Shown in pieces: positions 51,772 through 59,721 of a stretch of DNA of 64,000 nucleotides. Position numbers and translations under genes: made by a program. The notes below the pieces were generated by a model. That model did no database searches. It saw nothing but the letters and a program-made list of their open reading frames with translations, and was not told where the DNA came from. Within the stretch, counting starts at the first letter, position 1, and each line of letters begins with the position of its first letter. The DNA is from Actinomycetota bacterium (GTDB lineage Bacteria > Actinomycetota > Acidimicrobiia > Acidimicrobiales > JAJPHE01), in contig JAJPHE010000118.1 of assembly GCA_021325435.1 (NCBI GenBank), forward strand, positions 42,036 through 106,035, written 5' to 3'.

Positions 51772-53616
51772 TCATGCCCTCGCCGCTTTGACGCGGGAGA
51801 GAGGGCTGGCGACTCCCGAACTGGCTGTCACCTGGCGGCGCCGGCGGCCGGGCACCAATCCGGCGATCCCCAGGCCCAGCAATCCCGCTACCACCGGGGC
51901 CACCTTGACGGCGGTGGGGCGGTAGCTGGTCGCAGGGCCCAGGGGGAACAGCCGGATCGTTCCGAGCTCGCCCATGGCGATCTCGGTGAATGTCGTCGCC
52001 CTGGCGGCGGCGGCCGGGTCGGCCGCCGTCACCCGCAGCTCACCGACGCCGGAGTCCCCGGCGTCGACCAAGCGGCAACCGACCGATGCCGCCACGGGCG
52101 AGCGGATCTGAGCGGCTGACCCGATGTCACAGGCGGTCTGGAGCACCCGGCGCTCCTCGTAGGTGGTCGGCTGCTGGGCGGCCGCTTCGAACGAGGCCGG
52201 AAAGGCTGTGAAGCGGACGACCTCGACCCCCCGGGCCGGCCACAGCACCGCCACCGCCGCTCCCGCCCCCACCGCCGCCAACGGGAGTGCCACCCGCCAG
52301 GGCGCCAGGTGCGGGAGCCCCATGGGGCCACGGACCCGCTCACCGGCGGCCAAGGCGAGGCCGGCCAGCAGCCAGAAGGGCTGGGCCGACCCCAGCAGGG
52401 AGAAGAGATCGAGGGCGGCGGCGCCGACCAGCGCCACGCACATGCCGGCCACTGATGCTGCGCTCACGTCGGCATCGCCGCCCGGGGGGCCCCTCAGCCC
52501 GCGCCCGGCCGACAGCAGGCTGGCCGCCAGCAGCACGGAGAAGACCGTGAGGCCGACCGCGCCGAGCTCCACGTACACGTCGAGGTAGCTCGAGTCGGTC
52601 GGGCCCAGCGGCCCCAGCTGGGCGCTGGCCAGTCCCTGCCCGATGAACGGACGCTGGGCGGCCTCTTGCATGAAGGCGGGCAGGCGGGCGACGCGCACGT
52701 TGCTGGACCCGGTGGCGCTCGACGAGCGGTAGGGACCGAGCACTGAGGGGTGCATGGTCACCACCGCCAGGCTGGCGGCCGCCGCCACCAGGAGGGCGGC
52801 CCCGATGCGCCGATCGAAGCGCAGCCCGACCCATGCCACCACCGCGCCGACGGCGACCCCGAGGAACGCCGACCGGGTGACCGACAGCATCACCGCCACG
52901 AGCACCACGACGACACCGCCGGTCCAGGCGAGCCGACGCGCCCCGGTCGCCCTGGCCATGCGGACCAGGACGGCCGGCAGGAGCATGGCGCAGACCCAGG
53001 CGAACTCGAGGGCGAACTCCGCTCCCGAGCGCACCCGGGCTTGTCCGCCCCTCTGCTCCAGCGCCAGGGCGGCGCTGGTCCCCGGAGCCGAGTGCACATG
53101 GCTGAAGAGGAAATGTCCCCAGCTGAAACCGGAGAGGCGCTCGCCGATGCCGAGGGCGGCGTAGGCCACGACCGAGCCGGCCACTATTGCCAGCACCGTG
53201 CTGGGCCGGGCAATCGCCCTGGCATAGGCGAGGGCGATGACGAAGAAGAGGAGCTGCTCGACGATGCGGGCCCACTCCTGGGCCTGCGCTACCGGGTCCG
53301 TGCCGGCCGAGGCCAGGGCGATCCCCACGTACAGGGCGACCAGGACGAAGGCGAGAAGAGCCAGATGAAGGGGCGTCGGGCGCAGTGACCCGCGGGCCAC
53401 CTCGCCCCGTCGGACCCGCAGAGCTAGGCCGGCGCCGGCCGCCACCCACACCACGGCGTCCACGGTCAGGTAGGCGCTGAACCCGTTCGGAAGCACCAGG
53501 CTGGTGGGAACCAGAAGCGTCGTGACCAGGAGCAGGGCGAAGGATTGGCGCAGTGGCGCGAGGCAGACGGCCACGGCAAGGACGGCGGCAAGTGCGAACA
53601 CCGCCTGGGCCGGCAC
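51772..53616 (-). CDS. Wzy-like polymerase/ligase with C-terminal Wzz-like domain
   Basis: A 614-residue membrane protein. The first 450 or so residues carry about 11-12 hydrophobic segments typical of the O-antigen ligase superfamily; IGQGLASAQLGPLGPTDSSYLDVYVELGAVGLTVF near residue 325-360 is the conserved Wzy_C tail. Then comes an extra domain of about 125 extracytoplasmic residues between two hydrophobic segments (WRVALPLAAVGAGAAVAVLW near residue 450 and KVAPVVAGLLGLGIAGLV near residue 580). In order: TTYEERRVLQTACDIG, ELRVTAADPAAAARATTFTEI and FPLGPATSYRP. This resembles the Wzz domain: a Y-E-x repeat, a (V/I)-x-V-x-x-x-DP-x-x-A strand and a Pro-rich stretch before the last helix. GTG 53616 starts 2 bp after the Wzz-like gene. 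Confidence 0.82.
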   Translation of the reverse strand: MPAQAVFALAAVLAVAVCLAPLRQSFALLLVTTLLVPTSLVLPNGFSAYLTVDAVVWVAAGAGLALRVRRGEVARGSLRPTPLHLALLAFVLVALYVGIALASAGTDPVAQAQEWARIVEQLLFFVIALAYARAIARPSTVLAIVAGSVVAYAALGIGERLSGFSWGHFLFSHVHSAPGTSAALALEQRGGQARVRSGAEFALEFAWVCAMLLPAVLVRMARATGARRLAWTGGVVVVLVAVMLSVTRSAFLGVAVGAVVAWVGLRFDRRIGAALLVAAAASLAVVTMHPSVLGPYRSSSATGSSNVRVARLPAFMQEAAQRPFIGQGLASAQLGPLGPTDSSYLDVYVELGAVGLTVFSVLLAASLLSAGRGLRGPPGGDADVSAASVAGMCVALVGAAALDLFSLLGSAQPFWLLAGLALAAGERVRGPMGLPHLAPWRVALPLAAVGAGAAVAVLWPARGVEVVRFTAFPASFEAAAQQPTTYEERRVLQTACDIGSAAQIRSPVAASVGCRLVDAGDSGVGELRVTAADPAAAARATTFTEIAMGELGTIRLFPLGPATSYRPTAVKVAPVVAGLLGLGIAGLVPGRRRRQVTASSGVASPLSRVKAARA

Positions 53617-53618
53617 GG

Positions 53619-54371
53619 TCAGGCCTGGATGGGAACGGGCCGGGTGACGAAGGCGGCGAAGGCCACCACGAGGAACGCGATCACCGCGGCGGCGACGCCC
53701 ACCTCGGCGGCCCTGCGGTTCTCAGGCGAGACCCGGGTCGCCGCCGGCGCCGGCACCATCTGGCTGAGCACGATCCGCTCATAGGTCGGCACCTTGTAGG
53801 TGTCCTGCTCGGCGTTGGCGTAGGCGATCAGCGCGGAACTGGCGGCCCGGGTGAGGCGGACGGCGATGGCCGGGCTGGTGGACCGGGCGCCCACGTTCAG
53901 CAGGAGCGACCCCTGCGGGGCGTTGGCGAACAGCGAGCTGGCCACCGCAGCCGGGCTCATGCCCACCTGGTGGGCGACGGCGGACGCGATCGGCTGGGTC
54001 TCGACGAGGTCGGCGTACTTGAGGCGGACCGCGCCCAGCTTGTCGATGGTGGCGGGTCCGGTGTCGGCCGCCAGCAGCAGCGGCTGGTCGACCATGAGCG
54101 AGGCTTGAGTCTGATACACCCGGGTGCCGAGCTCGACGAGCAGAGCCCCTACGCCACCGGCGATGATCGCCAGCGCCAGAGCGAGGGCGATGAAACGGCC
54201 TGGCAGGCGGCGGAGAAGGGCCTGCACCGGCGACGGCCCGTAGGTGGCGGGGGCGACAGGCGGCTCGGGGCGGCGCCCGGCGGAGGCCTCGTGTTCCTCG
54301 CGCAGGTCGAGCTCGGCCGTGCCGGTGCGGCCCGACGGCGGGCTGGTGTAGGTCGGCCGCCGTCGCAACAA
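53619..54371 (-). CDS. Wzz-like chain-length determinant
   Basis: A 250-residue protein. A disordered N-terminus of about 50 residues precedes a hydrophobic helix (FIALALALAIIAGGVGALLV, near residue 60-79), about 130 extracytoplasmic residues and a second helix (VGVAAAVIAFLVVAFAAFV, near 224-242). The outer domain includes TIDKLGAVRLKYADLVETQ, similar in place to the KL-x10-L-ATSD block of the gene at 19527. No kinase motif is present. TTG 54371 has AGGAA upstream. Its stop lies 2 bp from the Wzy-like start, so the two are coupled. Confidence 0.83.
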   Translation of the reverse strand: MLRRRPTYTSPPSGRTGTAELDLREEHEASAGRRPEPPVAPATYGPSPVQALLRRLPGRFIALALALAIIAGGVGALLVELGTRVYQTQASLMVDQPLLLAADTGPATIDKLGAVRLKYADLVETQPIASAVAHQVGMSPAAVASSLFANAPQGSLLLNVGARSTSPAIAVRLTRAASSALIAYANAEQDTYKVPTYERIVLSQMVPAPAATRVSPENRRAAEVGVAAAVIAFLVVAFAAFVTRPVPIQA

Positions 54372-54462
54372 GGTGGTTCCTTCCCCGGCCGGTAGGGCAC
54401 CGGCCGTCGATCAGCTGTCCCGTTGGTGGGGATTCGACGGGATTCGAGGGGGGTCCTGCCCC
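54372..54462. other. short gap without a gene
   Basis: 91 bp between the Wzz-like gene and the upstream GT2 on the same strand. Nothing recognisable; it may hold the Wzz-Wzy promoter. Confidence 0.3.
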
Positions 54463-55386
54463 TCAGGTCGGTCCTCGCCCCCAGCTGGCTGCCTCCCGGA
54501 GGGCTCCGGCCGTCCGGGCGAGGTCGCAGAGACCGTGGAAGGTGACCTCGGGCCGTTGGGGGCCCTCTTGGAGGCGGGTGACGAGCTCGTGCCCGAGCCA
54601 GGAGACGGCCACCCTGGAGCCGTTCAGGCGCCGTCGGGCCAGATCGGGACGGTTGGCCCGCCAGTCGGAGCGACCCTGGGCCCAGGCCCGGCGGAGAAGG
54701 TAGCCAGGGCGCAGCCGGTGGGAGGGGAGCTCGTGGACCACCACCGCCGCCGGGGCGTAGATCAGGCGCCCTCCCGCGGCCGCCACGCGCCGGGTTAGGA
54801 CCACGTCGTCACCGACCATCGGGCTCCGGCCCCTCGGCCCCATGGCCGGATCGAAGCCCCCGCAGCGCCGCAGGAGCGCCACGTCGAAGGCGGCGTTGGC
54901 GGTGACCACGTACTCGCTCTCGGCCACCGGCCGCTCCTGGTCGGCTGGGCGGAAGGACGTCAAATACCCGCCGATGCCGTCCTCGTCGAACCACCGGGGC
55001 CGGGGCACGGAAGGGTCGAGACGGACGGCCCCGCCGACGCCGTCGGCCCGCCCGCCGAGGATGGGCGCGACCAGGGACCCCAGCCACGCCGGCTCGGGGA
55101 CGACGTCGTCGTCGATCATGGCCACGACCCGACCGTCGGCCTCGGCGATGCCCCGGTTGCGGGCATGACCCGCCCCCAACCTCGGCTCGATGACGACCCG
55201 GCAGGGAACGCCCAGTCCAGCCCGGTCCACGATGGCGAAGGTCGGGCCGGCCGCGGCGTCGTTGACCACCACCAGCACCCGCCAGTCGAATCCCGGGTCC
55301 TGCTGGCCGGCGAGGCCGGCGAGAGCTCGGGCGAGCGACGCTGGCCGGCGGTGGGTGGGTACCAGAACGGTGACGGTGGGGCTCAC
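54463..55386 (-). CDS. glycosyltransferase family 2
   Basis: A 307-residue GT-A enzyme. VTVLVPTHRRPASLARALAG, LVVVNDAAAG and MIDDDVVPEPAWL near residue 91-103 form the donor site; ANAAFDVALLRRCGGFDP and VGDDVVLTRRVAAAGG follow. The GTG at 55386 was chosen because the longer frame overlaps the divergent nucleotidyltransferase control region. It ends 91 bp before the Wzz-like gene on the same strand. It lacks the YATCN signature, so it is a separate GT2 branch. Confidence 0.85.
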   Translation of the reverse strand: MSPTVTVLVPTHRRPASLARALAGLAGQQDPGFDWRVLVVVNDAAAGPTFAIVDRAGLGVPCRVVIEPRLGAGHARNRGIAEADGRVVAMIDDDVVPEPAWLGSLVAPILGGRADGVGGAVRLDPSVPRPRWFDEDGIGGYLTSFRPADQERPVAESEYVVTANAAFDVALLRRCGGFDPAMGPRGRSPMVGDDVVLTRRVAAAGGRLIYAPAAVVVHELPSHRLRPGYLLRRAWAQGRSDWRANRPDLARRRLNGSRVAVSWLGHELVTRLQEGPQRPEVTFHGLCDLARTAGALREAASWGRGPT

Positions 55387-55448
55387 GGCGCGCTCCGAGC
55401 AGCGGGGTCGCGGCAGGGTTCGGTGGTCGGGTGCAGAATCCTCCCATC

Positions 55449-56189
55449 GTGACCGACCGGCTCGACGTGGTGATCCTGTGCGGCGGCCGGGGCACCCGCG
55501 CCTATCCCGACACCGTGGATCTGCCCAAGCCGCTCCTGACCGTGGCCGGCGCACCCGTGGTGGAACACGTCATGGGTATCTACGCCGCCCAGGGGCACCG
55601 GCGTTTCGTGTTGGCCGCCGGCTACCGCGGCGACCTCCTGGCCGAGCGATACTCGTCCCCCCCGCACGGTTTCAGCGTCGAGGTGGTGGACACGGGCCTC
55701 GACACCGCCACCGGGGAGCGGCTGCGTCGCTGCGCCGGGGTGGTCGACGGGCCTCGCTTCTTCGCCACCTACGCCGACGGCCTCGGGGACGTCGACCTGG
55801 CCGCTGCCCTGAACACCCACGTGGCGGCGGGGGCCCTCCTCACCATGACCACGGTGCCGCTGCCCTCCCAGTACGGGACCATCGTGTTCGACAGCGACGG
55901 TCGGGTCACCGACTTCCGTGAGAAGCCGGTGCTCAGCGACCACTGGATCAACGCCGGGTTCTTTGTCGTCGAGCGTGATGCTTTCGGCCACTGGCAGGGG
56001 GAGGATCTCGAGGCGGAGGTGCTACCGGCCCTGGCGGCAACCGGTCGGCTGGTCGCCCACCGCCACACTGGGTTCTGGCGTTCGATGGACACCTACAAGG
56101 ACCGTCAGGAGCTCGAGCGCCTCGCGGCCGGTGGGCGCCCGCCCTGGGCAGTGGGCTGCCAGCAATTGGGCCTCACGAACGTCCCTTAG
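55449..56189 (+). CDS. nucleotidyltransferase (glucose-1-phosphate cytidylyltransferase-like)
   Basis: A 246-residue sugar-phosphate nucleotidyltransferase. VVILCGGRGTRAYPDTVDLPKPLL near the N-terminus is the GGxGTR-x-PK nucleotide-binding signature, ATYADGLGDVDL near residue 115 contains the metal Asp, and YGTIVFDSDGRVTDFREKPVLSD plus WINAGFFVVE near 140-175 resemble RfbF (CDP-glucose synthase). It would provide a donor nucleotide sugar; its length and motifs fit either CTP or UTP/GTP use. I take GTG 55449 as start; GTG 55431 would add six residues. It is the only donor-activating gene besides the epimerase at 30475. Confidence 0.85.
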   Translation: MTDRLDVVILCGGRGTRAYPDTVDLPKPLLTVAGAPVVEHVMGIYAAQGHRRFVLAAGYRGDLLAERYSSPPHGFSVEVVDTGLDTATGERLRRCAGVVDGPRFFATYADGLGDVDLAAALNTHVAAGALLTMTTVPLPSQYGTIVFDSDGRVTDFREKPVLSDHWINAGFFVVERDAFGHWQGEDLEAEVLPALAATGRLVAHRHTGFWRSMDTYKDRQELERLAAGGRPPWAVGCQQLGLTNVP

Positions 56190-56196
56190 CGGTCGA

Positions 56197-56220
56197 TTGT
56201 GACGGTTGAAGCCGTCACAA
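56197..56220 (+). promoter_or_regulatory. perfect 9-bp inverted repeat before the GH5 gene
   Basis: TTGTGACGG, six bases, then CCGTCACAA at 56197-56220, 7 bp after the stop of the nucleotidyltransferase and 11 bp before the GH5 GTG. The hairpin could be an operator, an mRNA stem at the ribosome binding site or a weak terminator; no U-tract follows. Confidence 0.55.
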
Positions 56221-56231
56221 AGGGGACGTAA

Positions 56232-57851
56232 GTGACTCAGCCTGTTCCGCATCACGCCTCGCCTCGGCCCGCCATGAGCCGCCGCCGCCTGGCCTTCGGC
56301 GCCGCCGCCGGGCTCGGAAGCGTCATCTCCGCGGCCCTCGCCGTGGCGTCGCTGGGCGGGCCGGCGCCCGCCCTGGCCACCCAAGTGAACGGCAATCTGT
56401 TCGCCGGCGACACTGCTTCGTTCGACGGGGGCACGGTTGGCTCCTGGACCGCTCTGACCTCTGGAATCGGGCTCAGCAACGAGACCGCCAGCACCCAGGC
56501 GGGTGCAGGGGCGCTGGCGGTGACCTCCTCGGTCAGCCAGGGAGCCGACGGCTATGTGGCGTCCGGCGCACCGGGTTCCGGCACCGCCACTCCCGCGGCG
56601 GCCGGCGACACCTACTCCGCCAGCGCGTGGGTCGAGGCCGCCTCCGCCTCCCGTTCGGTTGCCGCCGTCCTGGTGTTCTACAACTCTGCGGGCGGCGCCA
56701 TTAGCGCCGCCTACGGACAGGGACTCAGTGACACCACCAGTTCATGGAGCCGACTGCCCACTGTCACGGGCCTGGCGCCGCAGGGGACGACCTCGGTCGC
56801 CCTGGCCGTGGACTTCTGGCAGCTGGCCGCGGGCGAGACGCACTATGTCGACACCGCGTCGCTCGCTGTCGGCGGCGGGGGCGCCGCGGCGGTGGCCGGC
56901 CCCCTGCACACCCAGGGAAATCAGATCTACAGCTCGAGCGGGCCGATCGTATTCCGGGGAATCCACCGCGACGGGACCGAGAACATCCCCGCCAACTTCC
57001 CCAGTGACACCGAGATCGGAGCCATCCACTCCTGGGGCGCCAACTTCGTCCGGGTGCCCCTGAGCGAGTCGCTGTGGGTGAACACTTGCTCGCGCTCGCA
57101 CCCCTCGAACGACACCAGCTACCCGTCCAAGGTTGACTCCGAGGTCAACTCGATCACGTCACGGCACATGGTTGCCCTCCTCGACCTGCACGAGAGTGTC
57201 ATGTCCCAGTGCGGCTCCCAAGGCCTCCAGCCCATGGCCGACGCCAAGTTCGCCCCGTCGTTCTGGGGGGCGGTGGCCAGCCGGTACGCGAAAAATCCCC
57301 TGGTGGCCTTCGACCTGTACAACGAGCCTCACGACATCTCCGACTCGGTGTGGCTCAACGGGGGATCCGTCTCTTACAACGGCGTGACGTTCCAGGCCGT
57401 CGGCATGCGGAGCCTCTACAACAAGGTCCGCAGCTACGCCCCCAGCAGTCTGGTCTTCGTCAACGGCAACAACTGGGCGACCCGTCCCGCCGTCACCCCG
57501 GTGAGCGGAACCAACATCGTCAACGGCGCCCACTACTACACATGCCCCACGGCGGCGCCGCCATCCTGCACCACCCCGAACCCCTACGACCCCAGCCCCG
57601 GCCTGTCCAACTGGCTGACCGTCAGCCGGACGGCCCCGGTGATGGTCACCGAGTTCGGCTGGCCAAGCAAGAGCGACGGTACCTACAACGCCAACGTCAT
57701 CGCCTACGCCGAGAGCCACGGCTGGGGATGGGACGCTTTCGCCTGGGACGGGACCACCTCGGGCACCTTCGACATGCTGGCCGACACAGGGCCCTACTAC
57801 GAGCCGGCGCCCTCGGGCATGCCTGTGCTGAACGGCCTGGCCGCCAACTGA
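56232..57851 (+). CDS. exported glycoside hydrolase family 5 with N-terminal CBM-like domain
   Basis: A 539-residue secreted enzyme. MSRRRLAFGAAAGLGSV and a hydrophobic core suggest a Tat signal, with cleavage after ALA near residue 49. Residues about 52-215 form a beta-sandwich like a CBM4_9 carbohydrate-binding domain. The catalytic part from about 227 has FRGIHRDGTEN, GANFVRVPLSESLW, LLDLHES, then FDLYNEPHD near residue 358 (the acid/base Glu) and VMVTEFGWPSKS near 472 (the nucleophile Glu), which mark GH5 endoglucanases. It would cut beta-glucans or the cluster's own polymer outside the cell. GTG 56232 follows AGGGG by about 7 nt. Confidence 0.9.
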   Translation: MTQPVPHHASPRPAMSRRRLAFGAAAGLGSVISAALAVASLGGPAPALATQVNGNLFAGDTASFDGGTVGSWTALTSGIGLSNETASTQAGAGALAVTSSVSQGADGYVASGAPGSGTATPAAAGDTYSASAWVEAASASRSVAAVLVFYNSAGGAISAAYGQGLSDTTSSWSRLPTVTGLAPQGTTSVALAVDFWQLAAGETHYVDTASLAVGGGGAAAVAGPLHTQGNQIYSSSGPIVFRGIHRDGTENIPANFPSDTEIGAIHSWGANFVRVPLSESLWVNTCSRSHPSNDTSYPSKVDSEVNSITSRHMVALLDLHESVMSQCGSQGLQPMADAKFAPSFWGAVASRYAKNPLVAFDLYNEPHDISDSVWLNGGSVSYNGVTFQAVGMRSLYNKVRSYAPSSLVFVNGNNWATRPAVTPVSGTNIVNGAHYYTCPTAAPPSCTTPNPYDPSPGLSNWLTVSRTAPVMVTEFGWPSKSDGTYNANVIAYAESHGWGWDAFAWDGTTSGTFDMLADTGPYYEPAPSGMPVLNGLAAN

Positions 57852-57910
57852 GCCTGCTGGCCCGACGGGCTGGACCGGCCGCCGGGCCCGCCAACCCGGC
57901 CGCCGGCGCC

Positions 57911-57929
57911 GCCGACTTACCCGGTCGGC
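57911..57929 (+). terminator. possible bidirectional terminator hairpin
   Basis: GCCGAC, a 7-nt loop, then GTCGGC at 57911-57929, in the 85-bp gap between the convergent GH5 and aldo/keto reductase genes. Only 6 bp and without a T-run, so weak. Confidence 0.3.
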
Positions 57930-57936
57930 GCCTGGC

Positions 57937-58869
57937 TCACTCCAGCAGCCTGTCGATCTCGGCCAGGTCCTCGGCGGTCAGCGCCCAGTCGACCGCCTTG
58001 GCGTTGGCCTTGACCTGCTCGGGCCGGGTGGCGCCGGCGATGACCGAGGCCATCGTCGGCTGGGCCGCCAGCCAGGCGATGGCCAGCTCGAGGATGGTGT
58101 GACCCCGCGACTCGGCGAACTTGGTCAGGGCCTCGACCCGGGCGAAGTTGCGCTCGGACAACAGCCGTGACGCCCGCTCCTCGGGCATGCCGGCCAGCCG
58201 GGTTCCCTCGGGCGGAGGTTTCCCCCGGCTGTACTTGCCGGTGAGCAGGCCGCTGGCGAGGGGGAAGTAGGGAAGGAAACCCAGCCCGTGGCGGGCGCAG
58301 GCGGGGACGACGTCGTCCAGAGGCTGGCGGTGAAGCACGTTCAGCTGGTTCTGGGCGCTTACGAACGGGGTCCAGCCCTTTTCGGCGGCGACCGACGCCG
58401 CCTGGTCGATCTGCTGGCCGGAGAAGTTCGAGCAGCCGATCTCACGCACCTTGCCCTCTCGCACCAGCCGGTCCAGGGCCTCCAGGGTCGCCTCGATGGG
58501 CACCTCGGCATCGGGGAAGTGCTGCTGGTAGAGGTCTATGCGGTCGGTGCCGAGCCGGCGCAGGCTGCCTTCGACGGCCTGGACGATCCAGGCCGGGCTG
58601 GCACCCCTGTGGGTCGGGTCGTCGTCGATGGGCGAGGAGAACTTGGTGGCGATGACGACCTCGTCGCGCCGAGCCCCGAGGGCCTTGCCCAGGTACTGCT
58701 CAGAGAGGGTGCCGCCGTACGAGTCGGACGTGTCGAAGAAGTTGATGCCCGCCTCCAGGGCCGCCTCGACGACGGCTCGGGTCTGGCCCTCGTCGCAGCG
58801 CCTCCCGAAGTTGTTGCAGCCGAGGCCGATCAGGCTGACCTCGAGCGATCCCAGCTTGCGCATCTGCAT
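57937..58869 (-). CDS. aldo/keto reductase
   Basis: A 310-residue (beta/alpha)8-barrel oxidoreductase. RKLGSLEVSLIGLGCNNFG opens it, FFDTSDSYGGTLSEQYLGKAL near residue 44-64 supplies the catalytic Asp and Tyr, VVIATKF near 71-77 the Lys, and LYQQHFPD near 113-120 the His. GCSNFSGQQI and the SVIAGATRPEQV NADPH loop follow. It would reduce a carbonyl using NADPH. It is the last gene of the minus-strand operon 62244-57937, 9 bp after the SDR. The substrate is unknown. Confidence 0.9.
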   Translation of the reverse strand: MQMRKLGSLEVSLIGLGCNNFGRRCDEGQTRAVVEAALEAGINFFDTSDSYGGTLSEQYLGKALGARRDEVVIATKFSSPIDDDPTHRGASPAWIVQAVEGSLRRLGTDRIDLYQQHFPDAEVPIEATLEALDRLVREGKVREIGCSNFSGQQIDQAASVAAEKGWTPFVSAQNQLNVLHRQPLDDVVPACARHGLGFLPYFPLASGLLTGKYSRGKPPPEGTRLAGMPEERASRLLSERNFARVEALTKFAESRGHTILELAIAWLAAQPTMASVIAGATRPEQVKANAKAVDWALTAEDLAEIDRLLE

Positions 58870-58878
58870 GGACGTACC

Positions 58879-59721
58879 TCAGGCGAAGAAGCCGGTGAGC
58901 ACCGGATTGGTCTGGTCCAGGATCGAGCGCATCCGCGCCTCCACGCCAGCCAGCATGTCCGGGTGGGTGATCACGTAGAGCCGCTCCTCGTTGATGGCCT
59001 CGAACACCTTCTCGGCCACCTGCTCGGGAGGAAGCCCGGAGGAGATCACCTGGGCCATCAGCTGCATGCGGCTCTCGTCGACCTCGCGGGCCTGGTCGCC
59101 GCCCAGCCCGGCCGGGCGGTTGCGTGACGCCTCGTGGATCCTGGTGTTGACCCACCCCGGGCACAGCACCGAGACCTTCACCTTGGCCCCGGTCATGTTG
59201 AGCTCGTGGTAGAGCGACTCCGAGATGGCCACCACCGCGAACTTGGACGCGCTGTAAGGCGACATCAACGGTGGGGACACCAGCCCGGCCAGGGACGCGG
59301 TGTTGACCACGTGGGCCTCCTGCCCGTGGGCCAGCATGCCCGGCAGGAAGGAGTGCAGCCCGTGGACGACCCCGAACAGGTTGACCCCCAGAACCCAGCG
59401 CCAGTCCTCGATGGACAGCTCCGACACCAGGCCACCGGAGGCGACTCCGGCGTTGTTACACAGCACGTTCACCGGGCCGAAGGCGTCAGTCGCCGCTCGG
59501 GCCAGCTCGTCGACCTGGGCCGGGTTGGAGACGTCGGTCACCATGTCAAGGACCTCGGTGCCGCCTCCCCGGAGTGCCTCGGCCGCCTCCTGCAGTGCGG
59601 GCTTCTCGATGTCGGCCATCACCAGGCGCATTCCGGCCGCGGCGAACCGGCGGCACAGGGCCAGTCCGATGCCGCTCGCCGCGCCGGTCACGACCGCGGT
59701 GCGGCCCTGGAACTCCCTCAT
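58879..59721 (-). CDS. SDR-family NAD(P)-dependent oxidoreductase
   Basis: A 280-residue classical SDR with the full catalytic set. TGAASGIG near residue 12-19 binds the cofactor, NNAG near 89, a Ser in VNTASLAG near 142 and YSASK near 155-159 are the catalytic residues. The C-terminal extension (about residues 225-280) with MAQVISSGLPPEQVA is longer than usual. The ATG at 59721 overlaps the LLM stop (ATGA), so it is translated with it. It probably acts on the same pathway intermediates as the other enzymes of this operon. Confidence 0.9.
   Translation of the reverse strand: MREFQGRTAVVTGAASGIGLALCRRFAAAGMRLVMADIEKPALQEAAEALRGGGTEVLDMVTDVSNPAQVDELARAATDAFGPVNVLCNNAGVASGGLVSELSIEDWRWVLGVNLFGVVHGLHSFLPGMLAHGQEAHVVNTASLAGLVSPPLMSPYSASKFAVVAISESLYHELNMTGAKVKVSVLCPGWVNTRIHEASRNRPAGLGGDQAREVDESRMQLMAQVISSGLPPEQVAEKVFEAINEERLYVITHPDMLAGVEARMRSILDQTNPVLTGFFA

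Noticed and set aside
56197..56220. A CRP-type operator
   Set aside because: The half-sites TGTGA/TCACA are there but separated by 12 nt rather than 6.
57911..57929. Strong terminator after the GH5 gene
   Set aside because: The stem is only 6 bp and there is no T-run; listed only as a weak candidate.
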